Assembly: GCF_004022485.1 (NCBI RefSeq)
Contig: NZ_CP034951.1
Coordinates: forward strand, 2,790,001-2,854,000
Reading direction: 5' to 3'
Length of the DNA stretch: 64,000 nt
Source: Aequorivita sp. H23M31
GTDB lineage: Bacteria > Bacteroidota > Bacteroidia > Flavobacteriales > Flavobacteriaceae
The notes beneath the pieces are model-generated. The model did not search any database, had not been told where the DNA came from, and saw nothing but the letters and a program-made list of their open reading frames with translations. Within the stretch, counting starts at the first letter, position 1. Each line of letters starts with the position of its first letter. The position numbers and the translations under genes were made by a program. Shown one piece after another: positions 34,609 to 42,706 of this stretch.

Positions 34609-37071
34609 TTATTCCTTTTCCAATTTTAAAGTCATCTTCTTAATTCTATCAGCCAGTTTTTCTGAAGAAAGTTTTGCACGAAGACCATCGGTAATTATAG
34701 GAAAACTAAATGGTGTGGCCTTTTCACATTGTCGCCAAATAATTTTTTGTGAATTGATCCGCTCCAGTGCTTTCCGTAATCGTCCCTCCTCCAATTGATG
34801 TTCAAACGTTTCACGGTATGCTTGAAGGTATAAAAGATTATCCGCTTCATAATCTCGGAAAACATCGAAAAGCAGTTGACTGTTGCTCTGCAAGTGTTTC
34901 GTCTTAATTACTTTATTGGGATATCCTTGAAAAACCATTCCACTTATTACTGCGATATCCCTAAATTTTCGACGGGCGAGCTCGGTAGAATTTAAACTTT
35001 TATAAAGATCATCATAAAGATATTCAGGAGAAAATAGATCGTTGTCCAGAATGGTCTGAATATTCAAATATTGATCACTTAAAAGCTCAAAACCGTAATC
35101 ATTGTAGGCAAGAGAAAATGAAATAGGAGAGAGCAAACTAATGCGATATGCCAGCAAACTACTCATCGCCTCATGTACAAAACGCCCTTCAAATGGGTAG
35201 AAAAGAGAATGGTAGCCGTCGCGAGTCTTAAAAGTTTCTATTAGAAATTCATTTTCACCTGGAACTATACTCTCTCTTTCCTGGCGGTCGAAAATATGGG
35301 CAAGTGCTTTTAATTCTGGCGTATTCCGTTTATGATCGGCCTCACTCTGCATTTCCTCCCTTAAAATTTGGCTCATTTGAGAAGACAGGGGTAATCTTCC
35401 TCCCAGAAAACTGGCCACTTTCCCCGATTTACGTGTGGACTTTCTCACTTGGGCAACCATTTGTCGCAGACGGACCAATTCCAAAGTTCTTCCAGCAAAT
35501 ACAAAACTGTCTCCCGGTTTCAACTTACTTAGAAACCATTCTTCAATAGTGCCGATAAATCCCCCAGTTACATATTTCACCATTAACATAGAATCGCTGA
35601 CGATAGTCCCAATGCTCAGCCGGTGCATCATTGCAATTTGTCTACTTTCCACTTTAAAAAGTCCATCGTCCATTACCTCAACCTTTTTATATTCGTCATA
35701 AGCTTGAAGACTTTGACTTCCCAGGGTTATAAAATTTAAGCACCATTTCCATTGCTCATCAGTTATTTCTTGAAAACAAAAAGTGCTTTTTATCTCGGGA
35801 TAGATATCTTTTGGATAAAATCCGTTGCCAACTGCCAAGGTGACCAAATACTGAATCAAAACATCGAAACTTAAAATGTAAGGTATTCGGTCTTCCACTA
35901 CTTCTTCCTTTACCGCTCTTTTTAATGCTGAGGCTTCCAATAATTCCAAAGCGTGGGTGGGCAGGAAATAGATAACTGAAGGTTCTCCCGGTCTATGGTT
36001 ACTTCGGCCAGCACGCTGTAGAAATTTAGCTACCCCTTTTGGACCGCCAATTTGTATAACCGTTTCTACCGGCGCGAAATCCACTCCCAGATCCAAGCTT
36101 GATGTTGCCACAACCGCTTTTAAAGATTCATTCCGAATAGCCTGTTCTACCCACAATCTTGTATCCTTGGCAATACTTCCGTGGTGCATCGCTATTTCAC
36201 CGGCAAATTCGGGATGCGCACTTAATATTTTTTGAAACCAAATTTCACATTGACCTCTTGTATTGGTAAATATCAAAGTGGTTTTGCTGGCCTTTATGAT
36301 GGGGATGATTTCTTCCAAAAGATGAAGTCCTAAATGTCCTCTCCATGGAAACGTTTCCATTGTTTTGGGTATGATGGATCTGACTTCGATTTTCTTCTTT
36401 TGCTTTGCCTTTATAAGAATGGAGTTTTTTCTGAATTCTGAATTCATTCCTAAAAGGACATCTTGGGCTTCTTCCAAATTCCCAATAGTTGCGGAAATTC
36501 CCCAAATCCGCATTTTTGGGGAAATGGTTTTCAATCGCGACAATCCTAGTTCCATCTGCACCCCGCGTTTGCTTCCCAAAAGTTCGTGCCATTCGTCAAC
36601 TACAATGGCGGTAAGATTTTTAAATGTTTTATCGTATCCTTTACTTGCCAATAAAAGCATCAAACTTTCAGGAGTGGTAATTAGCAAATCGGGCATCTGC
36701 CGCTTTTGTTTTGCTCGCTCACTTTGTGAAGTATCCCCGGAACGAATTCCTACCGTTAATCCTGTCCCCAGATCATCGGCAAATCGCTGTGCAGCTTGTT
36801 GGATTTCAACGGAAAGTGCCCGAAGGGGAGTTATCCAAATAGCTTTAAGTCCTTTGGTATGTTTTGTTTTATAGTTGGGATTGTCCTTTATATATTGAAG
36901 AACGATGGGAATCCACAGCGCATAGGTTTTCCCACTTCCTGTAGGAGCATTGAGGAGTCCGTGCTTCCCATCGAGAAATGCCTTCCAGGTTTTTATTTGG
37001 AAAGGGAAGGGTTTCCAGTTTTTGGATTGGAACCAGGAAGTGGCGAGGGAGATTTGGGTTTTGTTTTTCAA
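34609..37071 (-). CDS. Ligase-associated DEXH-box DNA helicase (Lhr-like)
   Basis: A protein of 820 residues. Walker A is A-P-T-G-S-G-K-T at 42-49, the Walker B box is D-E-W-H at 159-162, the helicase C motifs follow (S-S-L-D-L-G-V-D and Q-R-A-G-R-S-N-H-R near 325-360), and a long Lhr-core-like C-terminal region with D-E-Q-type winged helix completes it. This is the helicase of the conserved trio with ATP-dependent ligase and MBL exonuclease, thought to act in DNA damage repair. No ATG lies in frame at the N-terminus; the likely start is the TTG at 37071. A DUF559 gene and repeats separate it from the ligase gene. Confidence 0.9.
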   Translation of the reverse strand: MKNKTQISLATSWFQSKNWKPFPFQIKTWKAFLDGKHGLLNAPTGSGKTYALWIPIVLQYIKDNPNYKTKHTKGLKAIWITPLRALSVEIQQAAQRFADDLGTGLTVGIRSGDTSQSERAKQKRQMPDLLITTPESLMLLLASKGYDKTFKNLTAIVVDEWHELLGSKRGVQMELGLSRLKTISPKMRIWGISATIGNLEEAQDVLLGMNSEFRKNSILIKAKQKKKIEVRSIIPKTMETFPWRGHLGLHLLEEIIPIIKASKTTLIFTNTRGQCEIWFQKILSAHPEFAGEIAMHHGSIAKDTRLWVEQAIRNESLKAVVATSSLDLGVDFAPVETVIQIGGPKGVAKFLQRAGRSNHRPGEPSVIYFLPTHALELLEASALKRAVKEEVVEDRIPYILSFDVLIQYLVTLAVGNGFYPKDIYPEIKSTFCFQEITDEQWKWCLNFITLGSQSLQAYDEYKKVEVMDDGLFKVESRQIAMMHRLSIGTIVSDSMLMVKYVTGGFIGTIEEWFLSKLKPGDSFVFAGRTLELVRLRQMVAQVRKSTRKSGKVASFLGGRLPLSSQMSQILREEMQSEADHKRNTPELKALAHIFDRQERESIVPGENEFLIETFKTRDGYHSLFYPFEGRFVHEAMSSLLAYRISLLSPISFSLAYNDYGFELLSDQYLNIQTILDNDLFSPEYLYDDLYKSLNSTELARRKFRDIAVISGMVFQGYPNKVIKTKHLQSNSQLLFDVFRDYEADNLLYLQAYRETFEHQLEEGRLRKALERINSQKIIWRQCEKATPFSFPIITDGLRAKLSSEKLADRIKKMTLKLEKE

Positions 37072-37106
37072 ATGTAATTTTGAAGTTAATTAATAAAGAG
37101 TGCAAA

Positions 37107-37154
37107 AACCACCCCGTCCGCCGGGGCGAACACCCCTCTTTTAAAAGGAGGGGA
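37107..37154 (+). repeat. Palindromic repeat, copy A
   Basis: AACCACCCCGTC opens the element, an internal CCCCG...CGGGG hairpin follows, and the end is CCCCTC-TTTTAAAA-GGAGGGG. One base of the final stem is missing compared with copy C. It lies 36 bases upstream of the helicase start and belongs to the same family as the copies at 37643 and 39291. Confidence 0.7.
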
Positions 37155-37198
37155 ATCTAAACTGTGCTCTTAAGAAAAGCGAAGCTTCTTTTTGGGTT

Positions 37199-37251
37199 CC
37201 TTCCCTTTTAAAGGGAAGGTGGCTCGCTTGCGAGGCGGAAGGGTTATGGTT
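37199..37251 (-). repeat. Palindromic repeat, copy B (inverted)
   Basis: In reverse orientation to the other copies. On the minus strand it reads AACC-AT-AACCCTTCC, then CTCGCAAGCGAG (a perfect palindrome shared with copy C), then CCTTCCCTTTAAAAGGGAAGG as terminal hairpin. The DUF559 stop codon TAA at 37246-37244 lies inside it. The final stem is CCTTCCC in place of CCCCTCC, so it is a diverged subtype. Confidence 0.65.
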
Positions 37252-37612
37252 CCTTTTTAAAATGGTCTTTTATATCCTTAAGAACCGAAGGTAGAAAATC
37301 AAAAACCATTTTATTTTCAAATCTAATTATGGTAAATCCCAATTCCTCTAAATCTTTTTCTCGTTTTCTGTCATATTCTTCTGCATTACTGTTGAAATGA
37401 ACTTGTCCATCAAGTTCGATAATTAATTTTTCCGAAGGACAGTAGAAATCTACTATATAATGATTGATGCTATGTTGCCGTCTAAATTTCCGCCCATCAA
37501 GTTTTGATCCTTTTAAATAATTCCATAAAAAAGCTTCTGCTGACGTATTGTGGTTACGGAGGTGTTTTCTGTAAACCTCCATTTCCTTACGATTGTGGAT
37601 TTGCTTTTTCAT
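37244..37612 (-). CDS. DUF559 (Vsr-like) endonuclease-domain protein
   Basis: A protein of 122 residues covering the whole DUF559 domain: N-terminal T-S-A-E26-A-F-L-W, then K-F-R-R-Q-H, D55-F-Y-C-P, E66-L-D68-G-Q-V-H72, and I-I-R-F at about 95. These acidic and histidine positions match the PD-(D/E)xK/Vsr-like nuclease fold, so DNA cleavage is plausible but unproven. It sits between the ligase and helicase genes of the repair cassette, flanked by inverted copies B and C of a palindromic repeat. This context suggests a small mobile unit, not a regular operon member. Confidence 0.85.
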   Translation of the reverse strand: MKKQIHNRKEMEVYRKHLRNHNTSAEAFLWNYLKGSKLDGRKFRRQHSINHYIVDFYCPSEKLIIELDGQVHFNSNAEEYDRKREKDLEELGFTIIRFENKMVFDFLPSVLKDIKDHFKKEP

Positions 37613-37642
37613 AGATTAAATTTAATCAAAAAACGGGAACGC

Positions 37643-37692
37643 AACCACCCCGTCTCGCAAGCGAGCCACCCCTCCTTGAAAAAAGGAGGGGA
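37643..37692 (+). repeat. Palindromic repeat, copy C
   Basis: AACCACCCCGTC, then CTCGCAAGCGAG (perfect palindrome), then CCACCCCTCCTTGAAAAA and AGGAGGGG. The final hairpin CCCCTCCTT/AAGGAGGGG is perfect. It ends six bases before the ligase stop codon (37700-37698) and begins 31 bases upstream of the DUF559 start, so it can terminate ligase transcripts as well as mark the element edge. Confidence 0.75.
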
Positions 37693-37697
37693 GCTGT

Positions 37698-39290
37698 TTA
37701 CTTCGGAATAAGTGCCTTCAAATCATCCAAAGTATTCGCCTCCTCCACAGGTTTATCCTTCCGCCACCGCAGCATTCTCGGGAACCGCACGGCTATTCCG
37801 CTTTTATGTCTACTGCTTTCTGCTATTCCTTCAAAAGCGATCTCAAAAACGTGGTGGGGAGTTACGCTACGTACGGGGCCGAAGCGCTCAAGGGTATTGT
37901 TCTTGATCCAGGAATCCAATTGGCGGAACTCTGCATCGGTTAGACCCGAATATGCTTTCGCAAAAGTTACTAGTTCGCCGTCTTCCCAAAGGGCGAAGGT
38001 GTAGTCAGTGTACAGATTTGCACGACGGCCGTGTCCACGCATAGCGTAGGTTAATACGGCATCAACGGTGAAAGGATCTATTTTCCATTTCCACCAATCT
38101 CCTTTTTTTCTTCCTACTAAATAAGGTGAATCCTTCCTTTTCAGCATTAAACCTTCACTTCGCTTTTCTCTTGAAAGCATTCGCTCTACTGCGGCGGCTT
38201 CCCAAGTATCGAAATTCATGGTTTGACTTAAATAAAGTCCAATTTCTGAAGAATTTATTCCCGAAATCAATTTATCCAGAATCTGCCGTCGTTCCACAAA
38301 AGGCTTTTGACGAATATCCTTTCCTTCCCACTCCAATAAGTCGTAAGCATTAAGGATTACGGGGGTTTTCTTTAATAATGCTTTTGATATGTTTTTTCTA
38401 CCTATTCTGGTTTGAAGGGAATTAAAATTTCCAATTTCACCTTCACCAAATGGAAGAATTTCTCCATCCAAAACGGTTCCATTAGGTATTACTTTTAAAA
38501 AATCCTGATATTCGGGATATTTATCCGTTACCAATTCTTCGCCTCGCGACCAGACAAAGACTTCGTCGTTTCGAACAATAACTTGGCTTCGAATGCCGTC
38601 CCATTTATGTTCAAAGCTCCAATCGGAAATAGGTCCTAACTCTTCTTGAAAATTATCTTCAACGGCATAGGCCAGATAGAAAGGATAAGGTTTGCTCAAA
38701 TAATCTTCTTCATTTTCTTCGAGAATCAGTTTTTTATAAGAGGTCGTTTCAGGTGTCCAATCGCCCATCAACTTATAGGCGAGAATGTCCTCATCAATTC
38801 CTGTGGCTTTGGAAAGGGCCCGAGTCATAAGTTTTTGGCTAACTCCGATTCTAAAACTTCCTGTAAGAATTTTGTTGAAAACGAATCGTTCAAAATAATT
38901 TAGTGCCAGCCAATTTTCGTGGAGGTATTTCTTTTTTTCTTCTTCGGGAAGAGTACGAAGCGTGATAATTTCTGAAACAAATTCAGAAAGGGATTTATCA
39001 GAATGTTCTTTAGAAGTAGGTAAGATTAATGCAATTGTTTCCGCCAAATCTCCAACAATATGATAACTCTCTTCAAAAAGCCAGAGCGGAATCCCACTAA
39101 TTTCTGTAGCCCATTGTCTCAAAAGGGTAGTGTTCACGGGACGTTTTGGCCGCCGGTGCGAGAGAATGGCTATGGTCCACAACTTATCATCTGCATCTGC
39201 TTCTTGGAAATATGCAGTAAGGGCAGCTACTTTTTCATTTGTTTTGTTGGTGCTGTCCAGCTTCTTTATGAGTTGTGCGAATTGTTTCAT
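37698..39290 (-). CDS. ATP-dependent DNA ligase (ligase-associated repair cassette)
   Basis: A protein of 530 residues from the ATG at 39290; a GTG six bases earlier would fall inside repeat copy D. It has an N-terminal DNA-binding domain (1-200), the adenylation domain with motif I E-H-K229-W-D-G-I-R (K229 takes AMP), V-L-D-G-E-I near 275-280, G-L-M-L-K-R-K-D near 395, and the OB domain with K-W-K-I-D-P. It is of the archaeal/eukaryotic-like LigB type found in bacterial repair cassettes with Lhr-like helicase and MBL exonuclease. It seals nicks with ATP in damage repair; the main NAD-dependent LigA is not in this window. Confidence 0.93.
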   Translation of the reverse strand: MKQFAQLIKKLDSTNKTNEKVAALTAYFQEADADDKLWTIAILSHRRPKRPVNTTLLRQWATEISGIPLWLFEESYHIVGDLAETIALILPTSKEHSDKSLSEFVSEIITLRTLPEEEKKKYLHENWLALNYFERFVFNKILTGSFRIGVSQKLMTRALSKATGIDEDILAYKLMGDWTPETTSYKKLILEENEEDYLSKPYPFYLAYAVEDNFQEELGPISDWSFEHKWDGIRSQVIVRNDEVFVWSRGEELVTDKYPEYQDFLKVIPNGTVLDGEILPFGEGEIGNFNSLQTRIGRKNISKALLKKTPVILNAYDLLEWEGKDIRQKPFVERRQILDKLISGINSSEIGLYLSQTMNFDTWEAAAVERMLSREKRSEGLMLKRKDSPYLVGRKKGDWWKWKIDPFTVDAVLTYAMRGHGRRANLYTDYTFALWEDGELVTFAKAYSGLTDAEFRQLDSWIKNNTLERFGPVRSVTPHHVFEIAFEGIAESSRHKSGIAVRFPRMLRWRKDKPVEEANTLDDLKALIPK

Positions 39291-39333
39291 AACCACCCCG
39301 CCGTTGGCACCCCTCCTTGAAATAAGGAGGGGA
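39291..39333 (+). repeat. Palindromic repeat, copy D
   Basis: AACCACCCCG, a shortened centre (CCGTTGG), then CACCCCTCCTTGAAATAAGG and AGGGG. The final hairpin CCCCTCCTT/AAGGAGGGG is perfect. The element directly touches the ligase ATG (39290), so it forms the ligase leader between exonuclease and ligase genes. Confidence 0.75.
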
Positions 39334-39366
39334 AAAGTTTAGGTTTATTATTTTTAATTGTCTTTA

Positions 39367-40422
39367 TCATATTTCGTCATTTATCTTTGGAGCCGAATTG
39401 TGGTCACTGAGCGGAGTCGAAGTGCCTGTTTCAGATCCTTCTTCTTCATATTGGGTTTTTTCTGTTCTTGCATCGTAGCCTAATTCTTCCCGTAAATACC
39501 TTGAAAATATATCCGTGTAACCATGGGTTGTAATTATTTTTTCGCAGCCCGTAGCATCTATTGCAGTAAGCAATCCTTCCCAATCGGCATGATCGCTTAA
39601 AACAAATCCTCTGTCGATGGCCCGGCGTCTTCTGGCACCCCGAAAAGTCATCCAACCGCTGGCTGAAGCAGTGACAAAGGGAACAAACCGTCTGATCCAT
39701 GTGCTTCCGTGCGCGCTTGGCGGGGCCACAATAATATTTCCTTTTATTTCTTCTTTGGAAGTTTCACGTGTAATTAGAGTCGTTGGAGGTAAATCGTAAT
39801 ATGGACGGACTACTTCAGTCATATTCTCTACTGCTCCATGAGTGTAGATTTTTCCTATGGAGGTGTCCAAATGTTTTAAAAGTCGCTGAGCTTTTCCCAG
39901 ACTATAACCAAAAAGAATGGAAGTACGTCCTTCTTCTTTATTTGTTGCCCACCATTCATTGATGTCCTTAAATACTTCCGCTTGTGCTTCCCATTTAAAC
40001 GCTGGAAGACCAAAGGTACACTCGGTAATAAAAGTGTGGCATTTTATAGGTTCGTAAGGTTCTGCCAGCCCATCATCCTCGGTTTTAAAATCGCCCGTAA
40101 AAACCCAGACTTCCCCTTTATATTCTACTCTTACTTGTGAAGATGCAATAATATGACCGGCAGGATGTAGGGAGAATTTAACCCCGTTTATTGTAAAAGT
40201 TTCGTTCCATTCTTTTCCAGTAACCTCAATTTCTCCCAATCTGTGCTTTATTATAGGAACATTATTATGGTGGGTAATATATTCTTTGTGTCCCCATCGG
40301 CTATGATCTGCGTGGCCATGGGTGACTATGCATTTGTCAACAGGTCGCCAAGCATCGATATATACATTGGCTTGTTGACAATAGATGCCTTTATCATTAA
40401 AAATAAGAAGTGGTTTTCTCAT
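39367..40422 (-). CDS. Ligase-associated DNA exonuclease, metallo-beta-lactamase fold
   Basis: A protein of 351 residues with the MBL/beta-CASP layout: T-H35-G-H37-A-D39-H40 zinc site, G-H-I at about 108-110, T-G-D-F-K, and late S-A-H and S-D-H-A-D-W. It is the exonuclease of the ligase-helicase-exonuclease repair cassette and first in this operon, which runs exonuclease, ligase, DUF559, helicase on the minus strand. The last 25 residues (G-T-S-T-P-L-S-D-H-N-S) are encoded by a dispersed flavobacterial repeat at 39402-39426, so the C-terminus has been extended by repeat DNA. Confidence 0.9.
   Translation of the reverse strand: MRKPLLIFNDKGIYCQQANVYIDAWRPVDKCIVTHGHADHSRWGHKEYITHHNNVPIIKHRLGEIEVTGKEWNETFTINGVKFSLHPAGHIIASSQVRVEYKGEVWVFTGDFKTEDDGLAEPYEPIKCHTFITECTFGLPAFKWEAQAEVFKDINEWWATNKEEGRTSILFGYSLGKAQRLLKHLDTSIGKIYTHGAVENMTEVVRPYYDLPPTTLITRETSKEEIKGNIIVAPPSAHGSTWIRRFVPFVTASASGWMTFRGARRRRAIDRGFVLSDHADWEGLLTAIDATGCEKIITTHGYTDIFSRYLREELGYDARTEKTQYEEEGSETGTSTPLSDHNSAPKINDEI
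39402..39426. repeat. Dispersed repeat in the exonuclease 3' end
   Basis: GGTCACTGAGCGGAGTCGAA (starting 39402) belongs to the CTGAGCGNAGTCGAA family scattered in Flavobacteriia genomes. It lies inside the reading frame of the exonuclease close to its stop, and a related element lies upstream of recQ. Confidence 0.6.
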
Positions 40423-40569
40423 ACTTTTTCAATAGCAATTAAAAATAATTAAAGGTTGCTAGTGGACTTCTGCAATTAAGAAAAGTTTATAGGATTTAGG
40501 TTTTTAAAATTGGAGTTGAAAAAGTTTTATAGTTTGCTGAATGAGGTCGAATTTGTCCGATACAAGTTC

Positions 40570-40577
40570 TATATTTG
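40570..40577 (+). promoter_or_regulatory. -7 promoter box (TATATTTG)
   Basis: A perfect TANNTTTG match ends 21 bases before the TerB-like ATG at 40599. A TTTG at 40552-40555 is 14 bases upstream, somewhat close for a -33 element. Confidence 0.45.
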
Positions 40578-40598
40578 TCGTTTACTTAAAACTACTAT

Positions 40599-41021
40599 AT
40601 GTCATTTACAGATTTATTTGAGAGTGGGGAGCATTCACGTAATTTGAGTCACTTTGCGGCAATTGCTAATATGGCTACAGTAAACGGAAAGTTGGGTGTT
40701 GAAGAGGAAAAGATGTTGAAGCAATTTGCTGAGAAATTGGATATCGATGAAAGGGAATATGAGAAAGTCCTAAAAAACCCCAGTATCTTTCCAATCAATC
40801 CTCCCAATTCTGCAGAGGAAAGATTAGAGCGGATGCATGACCTGTTTAAGATTATTTTTGCTGATAACGTAATAGATGACCATGAGCGTTTTCTTATCGA
40901 GAAATATGCCATAGGACTTGGATATACTGTTGCTCAGGCCCGAGAGCTTATAGAAAAATCCATACGTATTTATACCGGCGGATTGAGTTTTGAGGATTAT
41001 CGATATCTACTGAATAGATAA
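40599..41021 (+). CDS. TerB-like helical protein
   Basis: A protein of 140 residues, all helical, of the TerB/DjlA N-terminal-like superfamily. Its two halves are alike: A-A-I-A-N-M-A-T-V-N-G-K-L-G-V-E-E near 21-37, and I-I-F-A-D-N-V-I-D-D-H-E near 84-95, each with the D/N-G-x-(I/L)-x-x-x-E pattern that in TerB binds divalent metal. It is probably cytoplasmic. Tellurite resistance is the family name and not a likely job here, since no other ter genes are nearby. It is a single gene with a good -7 promoter box. Confidence 0.72.
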   Translation: MSFTDLFESGEHSRNLSHFAAIANMATVNGKLGVEEEKMLKQFAEKLDIDEREYEKVLKNPSIFPINPPNSAEERLERMHDLFKIIFADNVIDDHERFLIEKYAIGLGYTVAQARELIEKSIRIYTGGLSFEDYRYLLNR

Positions 41022-41222
41022 ACCGTTTATAGTTATATATAAACTTGCTTTTGTCTTTGATCTTGATGCGAATCTGGAGTTATATTTTGTTTCCTTATAG
41101 ATGGGACCGCCTCCTAATTATTGAGATTGTTTCTTACCATAGGAATTATTTTCAGCTTTAAATTATTCCTTGAATTGCCTTTTGAAATTGGTATCTTGCG
41201 TCAAAAATCAATAGAATAGAAT

Positions 41223-42557
41223 ATGATGCAGTGGGAACAGTTGTTATCTCTGAGGAAACAAGGGGACAAAACCAAGAGGTTACGAGCGGAAGAAAATGAA
41301 ACCCGTCTTGGTTTTGAAGTGGATTACGATCGAGTGATCTTTTCTTCTGCCTTTAGAAGTCTGCAGGATAAAACCCAGGTTATCCCACTTTCCAAAACTT
41401 CATTTGTCCACACCCGTCTCACCCATAGTCTTGAAGTTTCTGTTGTGGGACGCTCCTTAGGAAGAACGGTTGGCAAATCCATTCTAGAAAAACATTCTAG
41501 GCTTGCTCATAAAGATGGTTATCAGTTTAATGATTTTGGAGGAATTGTGGCTGCCGCTGCGCTGGCTCACGATATAGGAAATCCGCCTTTTGGTCACAGT
41601 GGAGAAAAGGCCATTGGCGATTATTTTCTAAACGGGAACGGTAGGCGTTTTGAAGACTATCTTTCCGAAAAGGAATATCAAGATCTGATTGATTTTGAAG
41701 GGAATGCCAACGGCTTTAAAATTCTGACAGAATCTAAGAACGGAGTTCAGGGTGGATTACGGCTCACTTATGCAACTTTGGGCGCCTTTATGAAGTACCC
41801 AAAACAATCCCTCCCAAAACAACCATCTACATATGTGGGAGATAAAAAATTCGGTGTTTTTCAAAGTGAAGTTCCATTTTTTAAAGAAGTAGTTGAAGAA
41901 CTTGGTCTTTTACGAAGAAACGCAAATCATTCCTATGCTCGACATCCCCTTGCATTTCTCGTGGAAGCCGCCGATGATATATGTTATACTATAATTGATT
42001 TTGAGGACGGTATAAACTTAGGATTAATTGAAGAAGAAATGGCGCTGGAATACTTGATCAATCTAGTGCGTGAAAATTTAAAAACAGAGATTTATTATCA
42101 GCTAGAAACGCCACCAGATCGATTGGCATATCTTCGTGCTCTGGCTATAAACACCTTGGTTTCTGAGGCATCGGCTGTTTTTCTAAAAAATGAAGAGGCT
42201 ATTTTAAATGGAACATTCTCCGATGCCCTTTTGGATAGCAGTCAATATAAAGCCCAGATTGCGGATATAATTAAAATAAGTGTTGAAAAAATTTATCGGA
42301 GTAAAGAGGTTCAGGAAAAAGAGATTGCAGGATACAATATATTAACAACACTTCTTGATGGATCTACAACCGCATTTGAGAATTACCATAACGGTGTAGC
42401 AAGACCCTACGATACTCTGTTGTTGCGGACTGTTTCGCCTAAACTTACAAAATTTGATTCTGCCTATGAATATTTAATGGAATGTTGCAGTTACATCTCC
42501 AGACTTACTGATGGCAGCGCTGTGCAAATATTCAAAAAGATTAGAGGCTCTCTTTAA
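41223..42557 (+). CDS. dgt: Deoxyguanosinetriphosphate triphosphohydrolase (dGTPase)
   Basis: A protein of 444 residues (a second ATG follows at 41226). The HD-domain metal site is T-H68-S-L-E-V, A-H116-D117-I-G-N-P-P-F-G-H-S-G-E, and a later D in E-A-A-D-D-I-C-Y. The N-terminal F-Q-variant R-L-G-F-E-V-D-Y-D-R and F-R-S-L-Q-D-K-T-Q-V start is also typical. The enzyme splits dGTP to deoxyguanosine and triphosphate in the cytoplasm and shapes dNTP pools; relatives act in phage defence. It is a single gene in this window. Confidence 0.93.
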   Translation: MMQWEQLLSLRKQGDKTKRLRAEENETRLGFEVDYDRVIFSSAFRSLQDKTQVIPLSKTSFVHTRLTHSLEVSVVGRSLGRTVGKSILEKHSRLAHKDGYQFNDFGGIVAAAALAHDIGNPPFGHSGEKAIGDYFLNGNGRRFEDYLSEKEYQDLIDFEGNANGFKILTESKNGVQGGLRLTYATLGAFMKYPKQSLPKQPSTYVGDKKFGVFQSEVPFFKEVVEELGLLRRNANHSYARHPLAFLVEAADDICYTIIDFEDGINLGLIEEEMALEYLINLVRENLKTEIYYQLETPPDRLAYLRALAINTLVSEASAVFLKNEEAILNGTFSDALLDSSQYKAQIADIIKISVEKIYRSKEVQEKEIAGYNILTTLLDGSTTAFENYHNGVARPYDTLLLRTVSPKLTKFDSAYEYLMECCSYISRLTDGSAVQIFKKIRGSL

Positions 42558-42706
42558 GCGATTTCCCTAAACGTTAAAAGCTTCAACATTGAAGAGTTAT
42601 AACTTGTTTTATGATATTTTTGGGAATTCCAATTTTCAATACCTATCACCCGCAAACTTTGGATTCTTGTTGGATTGGAATCCTATAAAACCAAAATTAA
42701 ACTTTC

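Noticed and set aside
36365..36874. A 169-codon plus-strand frame inside the helicase gene
   Set aside because: It is the antisense of conserved helicase motifs and has no recognisable domain.
40599..41021. The TerB-like protein as part of a tellurite-resistance or phage-defence operon
   Set aside because: No other ter genes or defence genes adjoin it; it stands alone with its own promoter box.
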